41,099 bases of DNA from NCBI GenBank assembly GCA_003228195.2, contig QGNO01000016.1, positions 1-41,099 on the forward strand. The letters are read 5' to 3'. Within the stretch, counting starts at the first letter, position 1; every line of letters starts with the position of its first letter. This DNA is from Chloroflexota bacterium. Its GTDB lineage: Bacteria; Chloroflexota; Dehalococcoidia; Lucifugimonadales; QGNO01. The notes beneath the pieces were generated by a model. The model did not search any database, was not told the DNA's origin, and saw nothing but the letters and a program-made list of their open reading frames with translations. The position numbers and the translations under genes were made by a program. This document shows, piece by piece, positions 9,308 to 16,779 of this stretch.

Positions 9308-9898
9308 ATGACCATTTTGTCCAGCGGTACCCCGGCCCTCGATGTGATTCTAGCTCGACTGCCAGCGGGCTTGAGGGAACACTTGGCTCGGGCGCGAGAT
9401 AAGGCCGTGGAACTGGCTGCAATGCACGGCGCCGACCCATTCAAAGCGGGACTGGCAGCACTATCACACGACATAGCCAGAAACATGAAAGGGCCAGATT
9501 TGTTGAAGATGGCAAAGTCGTACGGACTGACTCCGCACCCAGTGGAGGAGAGAGTGATGGTGCTGCTCCACGGCCGTGTGGGTGCGGAGATTCTGCAACG
9601 TGAGTGCGGTATAGACGACCGTGATGTGCTTGAGGCGGTGCGGTGGCACTCCACCTTCAATAGAGGGTTGGGGTCTGTTGCCAAGATTGCCTTTCTGGCA
9701 GACAAGTTGGATCATAAGAAGGTGAGTAGATACCCATTTCTGGAGAGAATAGAACGTTTGGCGAAGGATGACCTGGATGTTGCTGTTCTGTCATTTCTTC
9801 AGGAGGAGATGACAGCCATGATGAGGGATGGGAAACTAATTCATCCTGCATCTATAGATGGTCGAAACGAGCTGTTGGAGTTGCAAAAATCGATTTGA
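9308..9898 (+). CDS. YqeK-like HD-domain phosphohydrolase
   Basis: A 196-residue HD-domain protein resembling YqeK, a family shown to hydrolyse diadenosine tetraphosphate symmetrically. Visible metal-binding elements are the early His (LREHLARAR), SHDIA at about 53-57, LLHGRVGAE, RWHST and FLADKLD, in the order found in YqeK. The frame is open from 9272, but AAGGAG 8 nt before the ATG at 9308 fixes the start. In many genomes yqeK sits next to nadD and rsfS; here neither neighbours it, and the NAD gene nadE is 22 kb away. A tRNA-Phe gene follows 56 bp downstream. Confidence 0.78.
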   Translation: MTILSSGTPALDVILARLPAGLREHLARARDKAVELAAMHGADPFKAGLAALSHDIARNMKGPDLLKMAKSYGLTPHPVEERVMVLLHGRVGAEILQRECGIDDRDVLEAVRWHSTFNRGLGSVAKIAFLADKLDHKKVSRYPFLERIERLAKDDLDVAVLSFLQEEMTAMMRDGKLIHPASIDGRNELLELQKSI

Positions 9899-9954
9899 GA
9901 ATTGGCATCTTACCTTGACACCCATACAGGGGTCGCTTAACATGGGGTGCGGAT

Positions 9955-10027
9955 GCCGAGGTAGCTCAGGTGGTAGAGCACGGCACTGAAAATGCCGGTG
10001 TCGCCAGTTCGACTCTGGCCCTCGGCA
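9955..10027 (+). tRNA. tRNA-Phe (GAA)
   Basis: Complete cloverleaf: acceptor GCCGAGG pairs with CCTCGGC, the D-loop has AGCTCAGGTGGTAGAGC, the anticodon loop is CTGAAAA (anticodon GAA) on a CGGCA/TGCCG stem, and the T-loop is TTCGACTC. CCA is not encoded. Confidence 0.96.
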
Positions 10028-10075
10028 CGGCACTTGCCAAAGGCATACTAAAATCCACATCGTCGTCTTTAGCGA

Positions 10076-10150
10076 GCGGAAGTGGCTCAGTGGTAGAGCA
10101 TCTCCTTGCCAAGGAGAAGGTCGTGGGTTCGAATCCCATCTTCCGCTCCA
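10076..10150 (+). tRNA. tRNA-Gly (GCC), integration target
   Basis: Acceptor GCGGAAG pairs with CTTCCGC, the anticodon loop TTGCCAA gives anticodon GCC, the T-arm contains GGTTCGAATCC, and the CCA end is encoded at 10148-10150. The gene lies 48 bp after tRNA-Phe. Its 3' part, from the anticodon loop to the end, is repeated perfectly at 12623-12666, marking it as the attachment site of the island downstream. Confidence 0.97.
10106..10149 (+). repeat. attL-like direct repeat inside tRNA-Gly (44 bp)
   Basis: This stretch, from the anticodon loop through the T-arm and 3' acceptor, is identical to 12623-12666. A 3'-end tRNA duplication of this kind is the usual scar of tyrosine-recombinase integration, which leaves the tRNA intact on one side. 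Confidence 0.9.
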
Positions 10151-10162
10151 TTCCTTACGTAC

Positions 10163-10201
10163 AAAAAGGCCTTTGCTGTCAAACCAAGGGCCTTTAGTTT
10201 T
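10163..10201 (+). terminator. probable terminator after tRNA-Gly
   Basis: AAAGGCC (10165-10171) pairs with GGCCTTT (10189-10195), with a possible inner TTTG/CAAA stem, followed by AGTTTT. It would end the tRNA-Phe/tRNA-Gly transcript. Confidence 0.55.
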
Positions 10202-10355
10202 CCGTTACTGTACCAGCTTTTGTACCAATTAGCCCTTAAACCAGTTCGATTCTACTATCGCTGGCACCAACAGGGCGCTGTCAAATAATGCGATGGTCTT
10301 ATGCCTCCTGTGCATCAAAGATGGAACGTATATTGAGAGGAGCAAAGGGGTTTGA

Positions 10356-10766
10356 TTGCCACAATCCCACAATAAAACAAATGGGCCACGCTACATAGTT
10401 GCGGTTGTCCTTGGAGACATGTCTGTTTTCTTGGCGTTTGTAATCCTTGGTGAGGCTGAGCACGGAATCACTCTAGTGCAAGCATTGTTCGGTACCGCAC
10501 TGCCATTCGCAATCGTGTGGTTCGCTAGTTCTCCGGGGTTAGGTGCGTATAGGTCTTCTACGCTCTACAATCCTAGGACGACGGCTTGGAAAATACCGTT
10601 AATCTGGCTTCTGTGCGGTGTAGTCGCGCTTTTTGCACGAGCCTTACTAACCGACAGTCACTTTATACTGACTTTTGCTATTGTCGCAATAGCTGTTCAA
10701 GGGGTGTTACTAGTCAGCTGGCGTGGTGTATTCATGATGGTCACCCATTGGTTATCCCGCCCGTGA
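10356..10766 (+). CDS. DUF3054 family integral membrane protein
   Basis: A 136-residue hydrophobic protein with about four membrane segments (roughly residues 13-33, 43-61, 78-97 and 103-125). The layout (GDMSVFLAF start, a GxLGAYR turn after the second helix, a short Arg-containing loop before the last helices, and a final WRG) fits the DUF3054 family, small membrane proteins of unknown function common in Actinobacteria and Chloroflexi. The start is a TTG with AAAGGGG just upstream, and no ATG is better placed. It is the first gene of the tRNA-Gly island. Its relation to the other island genes is unclear, and it may have been carried in from a chromosome. Confidence 0.6.
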   Translation: MPQSHNKTNGPRYIVAVVLGDMSVFLAFVILGEAEHGITLVQALFGTALPFAIVWFASSPGLGAYRSSTLYNPRTTAWKIPLIWLLCGVVALFARALLTDSHFILTFAIVAIAVQGVLLVSWRGVFMMVTHWLSRP

Positions 10767-10780
10767 ATCATATCTACCCA

Positions 10781-10798
10781 TGAGGCGATATCGCCTCA
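10781..10798. promoter_or_regulatory. 18-bp perfect palindrome, operator-like
   Basis: TGAGGCGATATCGCCTCA reads the same on both strands and has no loop or T-tail, which fits a dimeric regulator binding site better than a terminator. It lies between the DUF3054 gene and the terminase-like gene in the island. The binding protein is unknown. Confidence 0.45.
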
Positions 10799-10921
10799 CA
10801 CCGACCTCCTCGCCACCTAGGCTATAACACCCAGAAGGGCGAACTCATGCGAAGTGATTGAACCTAACGGTTAGGAGTCCCATGGGGGATTAGTTTCAAC
10901 TGGAGGGGGCATAGATACTAA

Positions 10922-11398
10922 ATGGTTATCGGCAACAACAAGCTCACCGCCAAGATGGAGCATTCCACCCAACTCCTCTTCCAGGGTTACAGCCAAACGG
11001 ACGCGTACAAGCTAGTTTACCACGCCGAGGCCAGACAGAGACTTGGGACGCTTTATCCCAACCCCTCACTCCTTGTTGCTAATAGCAATGTCAGAGTAAG
11101 GCTCGCGCATATCCGTGCAGCAGTGGTTGCGCCAGCCTTACTTGATGCCATACAACGGCAAGAATTCTGGTCAGACATCATCTGTGATGACAGTAAGGAT
11201 ACGCGGGACAGGAGGCGTGACTCAGGGTTTCTTGGCAAAGCCTAGAGTGGCTTCATAGAGCGCATTTAGAGAATGAATCTGAACGTTCATGCCCAGTTAG
11301 ACCGTATGGAACTGCTCACCGACTAGCAGATAGACGAACTGATGGCTATTGTCGAGGATATAGAGGACGGTTCTGTTGGAGGGAGCTGGGTAGGCTAA
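10922..11398 (+). pseudogene. terminase small subunit-like gene with three in-frame TAG codons
   Basis: The open part (10922-11245, 107 residues) starts at an ATG with GGAGGGGG upstream. It has the plan of phage terminase small subunits: a helix-turn-helix-like GYSQTDAYKLVY, then LVANSNVRVRL, and a helical RQEFWSDIICDDSKDTRDR segment ending GFLGKA. These proteins bind viral DNA and start packaging. After the TAG at 11243 the same frame continues with plausible C-terminal sequence (NLNVHAQLDRMELLTD, then QIDELMAIVED) to a TAA at 11398, broken only by further TAGs at 11267 and 11324. With readthrough the product would be 158 residues, normal for the family. Each TAG sits where a CAG (Gln) would fit. 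Decay by C-to-T change is the simplest view; amber readthrough is the alternative. No large terminase gene is near. Confidence 0.55.
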
Positions 11399-11430
11399 AT
11401 CCCACTGTTTTGCGATCTGCCCACACTGGT

Positions 11431-11436
11431 TATAAT
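11431..11436 (+). promoter_or_regulatory. possible -10 box of the LicD-like gene
   Basis: Perfect TATAAT 55 bp before the LicD-like start. Only a poor -35 (TTGCGA at 11410, 15-bp spacing) precedes it. Confidence 0.35.
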
Positions 11437-11490
11437 GGGGAGTTCAAAGTGATACGATACCATGACACCATATGAATAAGGGAGGAGAGA

Positions 11491-12384
11491 ATGATGTTGG
11501 GTAACGGATCAGACAAAGCTACTATGGAGTACACGCTCAAGTACAATCCGCCCATGGATCTTACCGTAGCAAAAACTAATCTGAAGGAAATCAAACAAGT
11601 TTTGGAACAACTGGGCGTAGTGTTCATTCTCGGTTCTGGAACGTGTCTTGGTGCGACTAGAGACAAGGCTTTAATGCCATGGGACGACGACATAGACTTA
11701 CTATCTGTACTCGGCGTCAATGGTCTGACTGAGGCAAAAGTCGATGCCGTTGCAGATGCACTTAGGGGAAAAGGATATTTCATCCGCGAGTTTGCAATGG
11801 CAAACTCTAAGGCTTTCGCGACTGTGAAAAACTATGTGAGGATAAGTCTGGAATGCGTTCGCACCGTTGATGACATCATATATCTGTTTCCTGGAGGATT
11901 TAAGATTCCCGCCAGTATGTTCACACAACCTAAAGAGATAGAATTCCTTGGTGAGCAGTTCCTTGTGCCCAATCCACCCGAAGACTACTTACGTCTGAAG
12001 TATGGTGAGGAATGGATGGTACCAAAGAAAGCGGGGGAGTATGAGATCGACGTAGTGGGAAAGATCCCTGATGCGGGATTTGTTGGCCAACCATTGAGAA
12101 TCAGAGTAATAGACCATGAAGGTAACCCGGTTTCCGAAGCTGAAGTAGTGCTTGTAGGAAGCGGTCGCTCCAGAACTGACCAAGGCGGGTATGCCCAGTT
12201 ACTTCTACCAGGACCCGACTTTTGCTCACTGATCATCAGATACACTGAACACGAACAAGTTCTCTACATGGAAGAAATCGAGCCCGGCCAGACTTATGTC
12301 TACAGGGCTGACGCCGCGTCTAAAGCAGCTAGCGGTGTCTCAGGTGAGATAGGGACACTAGGTAACCTGTTGTTAGTCGAATAA
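11491..12384 (+). CDS. LicD-type nucleotidyltransferase-fold protein with C-terminal beta domain
   Basis: Residues about 25-185 match the LicD/fukutin-like family: GSGTCLGATRDKALMPWDDD with DDDID at 65-69 (the metal-binding acidic pair), and PEDYLRLKYGEEWMVP near 168-183. LicD proteins transfer phosphocholine or similar groups to surface glycans and teichoic acids; others in the fold modify sugars. Residues about 200-285 look like a separate carboxypeptidase-regulatory/Ig-like beta domain (RIRVIDHEGNPVSEAEVVL, then a Gly/Asp turn), a kind usually found in extracellular proteins. No signal peptide is visible. The ATG follows GGGAGGAGAGA directly. The gene lies in the tRNA-Gly island, 4 bp before a small gene. 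The target molecule is unknown; a role in modifying cell surface or a phage-encoded glycan is inference. Confidence 0.72.
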   Translation: MMLGNGSDKATMEYTLKYNPPMDLTVAKTNLKEIKQVLEQLGVVFILGSGTCLGATRDKALMPWDDDIDLLSVLGVNGLTEAKVDAVADALRGKGYFIREFAMANSKAFATVKNYVRISLECVRTVDDIIYLFPGGFKIPASMFTQPKEIEFLGEQFLVPNPPEDYLRLKYGEEWMVPKKAGEYEIDVVGKIPDAGFVGQPLRIRVIDHEGNPVSEAEVVLVGSGRSRTDQGGYAQLLLPGPDFCSLIIRYTEHEQVLYMEEIEPGQTYVYRADAASKAASGVSGEIGTLGNLLLVE

Positions 12385-12388
12385 GCGC

Positions 12389-12586
12389 ATGCCGTTCATT
12401 CTCCGCTGGCTCAACTACTACAAGGCGATTAAGCAGGGAACCATAATAGAAAGTGAAGCGGTGGTGGTACGTAAGGTATTTGGCTGGATAACAGCCTCTG
12501 ATCTACTGTGCCAGTTTTGTACCAACGGTGAGACACACTGGGTTACTAAAGGAGATATTTTAGTAATCCGGGGCTTGCAAGGCTAG
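12389..12586 (+). CDS. small hypothetical island protein
   Basis: A 65-residue ORF whose ATG is 4 bp after the LicD-like stop, suggesting translational coupling although no strong Shine-Dalgarno is visible. The sequence (FILRWLNYYKAIKQGTII, then two Cys in DLLCQFCTNGE) is not recognised. Part of the frame (12505-12525) is also a near-copy of sequence at the other end of the island, so it might be non-coding end DNA that happens to be open. Confidence 0.35.
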   Translation: MPFILRWLNYYKAIKQGTIIESEAVVVRKVFGWITASDLLCQFCTNGETHWVTKGDILVIRGLQG

Positions 12587-12622
12587 ACGTCACGGTATAA
12601 CCTAAACCACGGGCGCATCCAT

Positions 12623-12666
12623 TTGCCAAGGAGAAGGTCGTGGGTTCGAATCCCATCTTCCGCTCC
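12623..12666 (+). repeat. attR-like direct repeat, tRNA-Gly 3' copy (44 bp)
   Basis: Identical to 10106-10149 inside tRNA-Gly. It lacks the 5' half of the tRNA and cannot fold as a tRNA. It closes the island on the right; the match ends at the discriminator-CC and the following base differs. Confidence 0.9.
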
Positions 12667-12901
12667 GTCTTCGTTTTTGCCCCCATTTCATGTCTGCGGT
12701 AATCACCTCCACCACGTCGAGGGTCTGTTTCGCCGACATTTGTTGTTCCTAGCTCTGTTTCATGGCTGGGGCAGAGATGTATGTGATGCTAGGCGCAATG
12801 TAAGGGCTGGTCTTGTCACATAGTCAACGAGAGTTAGTGTGTGCTCTCCTTAAATCCATCTCGCTGCTACTCTAACTAAAAGGAAAGAGACCCGCAGAAT
12901 A

Positions 12902-14188
12902 ATGAAGCGCTCTTCCGAAGAAACCCTGCAGGCGAAAGCCTGCTCTAATAATTACGGTTGGGTAGTAATGGCGCTCCTTTGGGGCCTGAACCTTGTGATA
13001 CCCATCGCCTCTATCTCCATAGGGGTAATGCTGCCAACCATGACAGAAGATCTGGACATCTCCCCCGTACAGGCAGGCATGCTGGGCGGCGCCCAGTTTC
13101 TCGGCTCGGCATTGGTAGCCCTTCCCGCTAGTATCTGGCTATCGCGGTTCAACCCAAAGATGGTAATCTTCGCGGCTACTTTCCTGTCGAGCTTCGCCCT
13201 GTTTCTCCAGGGGTGGGCCTCCACCTTCACGATCCTCTTGGCCGCCAGATTACTGTTCATCATAATCGCTACGAGTCGGATGCAAGCAGAGGTCTTGTTG
13301 ATTCACCAGTGGTTCACTCCCAGGCAGATTGCCGTGGTAATCAGTATCTCCGTAGGGGTGATGGTCAGTGGACAGATGATGGCCGTTGGCCTCACTCCCC
13401 ATCTCATGAATCTCCTCTCCGGATGGCGCAACGTTTACTTCACCTTGGGAGTGCTCATGCTGGTGGGATCCTTCCTCTGGGTAGTCGTTGGGCGGGTGAG
13501 GGTGCAGGTGGTGCAGTCTCCATCCAGGGAGAGTGATCTCTCAGATGCCAGATCCCCCATAAGCGTCTTGCGGCGGTATAAGTTCCTGTGGGTGCTGGCC
13601 GTAGCCCCTTCAGGCGCTGCCCTAGCCTTTTCTTCGGTCATGACATTCTGGCCCACCCACGCTATGGAGACCCTCCACCTCTCTTTAACAGAGGTAGGCG
13701 CGCTTATGATCCTCTTCCCCCTGGGAGGCATAGCTGCCGCTTTCCTTGCCGGGCCTCTTTCCAACCTCCTTCGTCGGAGGAAGCCCTTCCTATGGTTGGC
13801 AGGAATTCTGCTGCCTCCAATCTACGTGGCCCTCTTCACGACACACCTACCTGCGCTGGCGGGCATTCTCCTCCTTGTCGCCGGATGGAACGCACAGGTC
13901 TGGGTACCCATCATCCGGACCATCCCCTTCGACCTTCGGCTGGCTCCCAGAGAAACTGCTGTTGCCACGGGCCTATCCATGACCATTCTGCCTATCGTGG
14001 GTGCCATGGGGGCGCCACTAGTAGGGGCCATTCAACAACTCTCTGGATCCCTTCAAATAGGACTCTTGAGCATAGTGGCGTTCCCCCTTACCCTGCTTAT
14101 TGGGGGACTCCTGATACCCGAGACTTACCCATACCACACAGCACAAGCCTCCGAAACCGGGGATGATATAACATCAGGAACTCCCTAG
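12902..14188 (+). CDS. MFS transporter (12 TM)
   Basis: A 428-residue major facilitator protein with twelve predicted membrane helices in two six-helix halves and a cytoplasmic loop near residues 195-220 (Arg/Ser-rich). The N-terminal half carries GxLGGAQFLGSALVALP followed by a short basic loop (SRFNPK), as in motif A of the family. It resembles the nitrate/nitrite or CynX-like and OFA-like branches in general shape, but the substrate cannot be named. AAGGAAAGAG precedes the ATG. The gene stands alone between the tRNA-Gly island and a transposase remnant, in the segment that ends at a third tRNA-Gly fragment (14605), so it may belong to a second inserted block. Confidence 0.85.
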   Translation: MKRSSEETLQAKACSNNYGWVVMALLWGLNLVIPIASISIGVMLPTMTEDLDISPVQAGMLGGAQFLGSALVALPASIWLSRFNPKMVIFAATFLSSFALFLQGWASTFTILLAARLLFIIIATSRMQAEVLLIHQWFTPRQIAVVISISVGVMVSGQMMAVGLTPHLMNLLSGWRNVYFTLGVLMLVGSFLWVVVGRVRVQVVQSPSRESDLSDARSPISVLRRYKFLWVLAVAPSGAALAFSSVMTFWPTHAMETLHLSLTEVGALMILFPLGGIAAAFLAGPLSNLLRRRKPFLWLAGILLPPIYVALFTTHLPALAGILLLVAGWNAQVWVPIIRTIPFDLRLAPRETAVATGLSMTILPIVGAMGAPLVGAIQQLSGSLQIGLLSIVAFPLTLLIGGLLIPETYPYHTAQASETGDDITSGTP

Positions 14189-14269
14189 AGCTGATAGGCC
14201 AGGTGGGCTTGACCCGGGTTTGTGGGCACCTGGAGAATTGATAGCATCGATTCTAGGAGGAGTTCACCA

Positions 14270-14388
14270 TGAGTGAGTTTGCACGACCATATCCACCGGA
14301 GTATCGCTCCGAGTTGGTGCAAACTGGATGAAGGAACCTCCCCGAGATTTCTTGGGATTGTGGCGTGACATCTGAGTGTACACTCGGC
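14270..14388 (+). pseudogene. IS3-type transposase OrfA N-terminal remnant
   Basis: A strong AGGAGGAG and an ATG at 14270 start a 20-residue frame (MSEFARPYPPEYRSELVQTG) ending in TGA at 14330. The same frame then continues RNLPEISWDCGVTSE, which with the first part resembles the N-terminus of IS3-family OrfA (RPYPPEFRxExVRLxxxG, then a RSLxEIAxxLGVS helix-turn-helix). The gene is broken and no OrfB follows. Similarity was judged by eye. Confidence 0.5.
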
Positions 14389-14604
14389 TCCTATTTGCCT
14401 AGTCACCAATCTTTGATCTGTTTGTCCTCTATCAGGTTACTCTGCAGACCTAAGAACATTGAGAGCTATATTGCTGACCAAATTGCCGGCATCCCATATA
14501 GGGAATGGCTCGATGGAATCGGACGTTATTGCAGATACAAAAGGTTCCAGATGGTGTATACTCGCTCGCACCATTACATATGTAGCTAGATTGGAAGATA
14601 TCCC

Positions 14605-14623
14605 TCGAATCCCATCTTCCGCT
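14605..14623 (+). repeat. third, 19-bp tRNA-Gly 3' fragment
   Basis: TCGAATCCCATCTTCCGCT matches the T-arm and acceptor end of tRNA-Gly (10128-10146) exactly. It is probably the worn right end of an older insertion at the same site. Confidence 0.6.
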
Positions 14624-14821
14624 TCATCTCCTTTTAGTGGGCTCCACCGTGGGTTTGGCTACCCAATGTATTCCCTGCAGTGACCCAGCACCGTATTCCC
14701 GTATCTAGCATTTGCATTGGTGTATCGGCTCCATTCCTACAGGGTTGATGGGTTAGTGGTATTCTAGGGAGGTTGTCTCCCCGTGCAAACCCACACCCTC
14801 AGTGGCCGTTGGTGTCAGAAA

Positions 14822-15835
14822 ATGGCAATAAGACAAGACAATAACGTGAACGCAGATGTGCAGGATAATGAGGAGGTTCTCCGGATAGAGGATCTTCACA
14901 CTTACTTTTACTCCAGAGAAGGTGTTGTAAAGGCAGTCAATGGCGTCAACCTTTCGATAAAGGCGCACACCATTCTGGGCATTGTGGGTGAGAGCGGCTC
15001 CGGTAAATCCGTGGCAGCGCTCTCGTTGCTGCGTCTGGTGCCATATCCAGGCAAGATCATCCATGGAAGAGTGTATTTTGAAGGTATGGATCTTATGGAG
15101 ATAGGCACGGAGGAGATGCTCAGGGTAAGAGGTAGAGCCATAGCTATGATCTTCCAGGATCCAAAAGGTTCCCTCAACCCTATTGAGACCGTCGGTAAGC
15201 AGATTTCTGAGATACTCCTTGCACATAGCATCATGTCCGTCAGGGAGGCCGCGGATCGAACGATGGAGTTGATGAGGGAGTTGAGTTTACCAGAGCATAT
15301 CTTTAAGCGATATCCATTCGAGCTTAGCGGCGGTCAGGCACAGCGTGCCATGATTGCCATGGCTACGGCCTGGCAGCCGAAAGTCATCATTGCAGATGAG
15401 CCTACCTCCAACCTGGATACGACCATTCAGGCGGACGTGCTGGCCAGGCTTGAGCGGATGCGGAGTGAGAAGCGCTCCACAATAATACTCATTACCCACA
15501 ACATGGGTGTCATAGCACAGATGGCTAACGAGACCGCGGTTATGTACGCCGGGTCAGTGGTGGAGTACGGAGGTACCCAGGCCCTTTTTGAGAAGCCAAG
15601 TCATCCCTATACGTGGGGTCTGTTGCAGTCCATTGCAAGGCTGGACGAACCTAACCGCGCGCTTCGCCCCATCCCTGGCTCACCGCCGAACTCCATAGAC
15701 CTTCCTGACCAGTGCCCGTACATGCCTCGATGCCCCAAAGCCTCCAACGAGTGCCGTCTCAACGTCAGGCCACCATTGAGGGAGATAGAGCCGGGACATT
15801 ACGTGGCCTGCTACAATGTGATTGAGCACTCTTAG
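14822..15835 (+). CDS. oligopeptide-type ABC transporter ATPase (DppD/OppD-like)
   Basis: ATP-binding subunit of a peptide/nickel-type ABC importer. Walker A GESGSGKS is at about residues 56-63, the signature LSGGQAQRA and Walker B IIADEPTSNLD follow, and the C-terminal oligopeptide-transporter region ends with the Cys-rich CPYMPRCPKASNEC expected in DppD/OppD. The ATG at 14822 gives 337 residues; the frame also reaches a GTG at 14783 preceded by GGGAGG, so a 350-residue form is possible. No permease, second ATPase or binding protein is adjacent, so it is an orphan subunit. The family-5 binding lipoprotein starting at 40577 is 25 kb away and cannot be assigned as its partner. Confidence 0.9.
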   Translation: MAIRQDNNVNADVQDNEEVLRIEDLHTYFYSREGVVKAVNGVNLSIKAHTILGIVGESGSGKSVAALSLLRLVPYPGKIIHGRVYFEGMDLMEIGTEEMLRVRGRAIAMIFQDPKGSLNPIETVGKQISEILLAHSIMSVREAADRTMELMRELSLPEHIFKRYPFELSGGQAQRAMIAMATAWQPKVIIADEPTSNLDTTIQADVLARLERMRSEKRSTIILITHNMGVIAQMANETAVMYAGSVVEYGGTQALFEKPSHPYTWGLLQSIARLDEPNRALRPIPGSPPNSIDLPDQCPYMPRCPKASNECRLNVRPPLREIEPGHYVACYNVIEHS

Positions 15836-15873
15836 GGGCTAATCGGCGTTCTATAATCCGCGCGCGTGCGCCG

Positions 15874-16779
15874 CTATCTTCCGAGCCGGTCTCCCACTTG
15901 CAGACCAACTGCACCGGCAAACTCCGATGCCGCTATGGCGCGTGCCCCTTCTTGTCGTATGCGACGTACCAGCAGAGCCCCGCCGTTGAGTCCAATCTGC
16001 AGGCCGGATTCGTCAACGGCCAGGACCTCGCCGTACAGGCCAGGGCCGGTGCGCTGGGTCAGTTCCACATCTGCCAGGCGTATGATTTCCTGACGGAAGG
16101 TGGTGGATGCGCCTGGTTGAGGCTCACATCCGCGAATGTGGTTGTATACCTGTTCCGCCGGACGGAACCACTGGATATCGGCCAGTTGCCCCTCGCAGGG
16201 AGGTTCGTAGGTTGCCTGGGTCTCGTCCTGTACTAACGCCGGTGCACGCCCTTCGTTGATGAGGACGATGGCTTCCACAAGGCCGTCCACGCCTTGAGGG
16301 AACAGGATGTTGCGGTAGAGGGAGCTGAGAGTATCCGCTGGAGATATGGGAGCTTTCTTCTGCAACAGGATAGGCCCGGTGTCTATGCCTTGATCCGGCC
16401 AGAAGATGGTGATGCCCGTCTCGGCCTCTCCGTTGATGATTGCCCAGTTGATTGCACTGCGACCGCGGTGCAGAGGGAGCAACGACGGGTGGTACTGGAT
16501 GGTGCCGTGGGATGGGAGACTGATAACCCTCTCAGGTATGATGACGGTGACAAAGGCCATCACGTTAAGCTCTGTGCCCAGGTCAGCGTAGGTCTGGAAA
16601 AACTCGCGGCGGCGCAGCTCTTGTGTTGGATATGCCGGGACGCCCTGCTCCTGGGCGAGTGTGTGCAGGGGGTCCCCCTCACGCTCGTAGAATACCACGG
16701 CCACATCTTCGCCCTGCTCCAACAGACGCCGGTATACCGCCTCTCCGAATGCCGCCTGTCCAATTAGAGCTACTCGCAT
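15874..16779 (-). CDS. formyltransferase, 10-formyl-THF hydrolase-domain type
   Basis: A 301-residue protein with the two-domain fold of methionyl-tRNA formyltransferase. It looks closer to the N-terminal hydrolase domain of 10-formyltetrahydrofolate dehydrogenase (ALDH1L): QYHPSLLPLHRG, SAINWAIINGE, IFWPDQGIDTG and LYRNILFPQGVDG follow that domain nearly step by step. His97 and Asp133 of the catalytic triad are present, while the Asn of Met-tRNA formyltransferase is Gln95. The expected role is release or transfer of the formyl group from 10-formyl-THF. The frame is open to 17031, but GGGAGG five bases before the ATG at 16779 fixes the start. It is divergent from the ThDP enzyme gene. A sugar-amine or Met-tRNA formyltransferase role cannot be excluded. 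Confidence 0.8.
   Translation of the reverse strand: MRVALIGQAAFGEAVYRRLLEQGEDVAVVFYEREGDPLHTLAQEQGVPAYPTQELRRREFFQTYADLGTELNVMAFVTVIIPERVISLPSHGTIQYHPSLLPLHRGRSAINWAIINGEAETGITIFWPDQGIDTGPILLQKKAPISPADTLSSLYRNILFPQGVDGLVEAIVLINEGRAPALVQDETQATYEPPCEGQLADIQWFRPAEQVYNHIRGCEPQPGASTTFRQEIIRLADVELTQRTGPGLYGEVLAVDESGLQIGLNGGALLVRRIRQEGARAIAASEFAGAVGLQVGDRLGR

Larger units (their letters stand above)
10106..12666 (+). mobile_element. genomic island integrated at tRNA-Gly (about 2.5 kb)
   Basis: The segment is bounded by the 44-bp perfect direct repeats of the tRNA-Gly 3' end. It holds a DUF3054 membrane protein gene, an interrupted terminase-small-subunit-like gene, a LicD-like gene with an added beta domain and a small unknown gene, none of which resembles the housekeeping neighbours. 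No integrase or other recombinase gene is present, so it is either a decayed remnant or an element mobilised in trans. A phage or phage-satellite origin is suggested by the terminase-like gene only. Confidence 0.75.

Noticed and set aside
9836-10151. Minus-strand ORFs across tRNA-Phe and tRNA-Gly
   Set aside because: They are antisense to tRNA genes and give the well-known spurious peptides of the RPESNW / GFEPTT kind.
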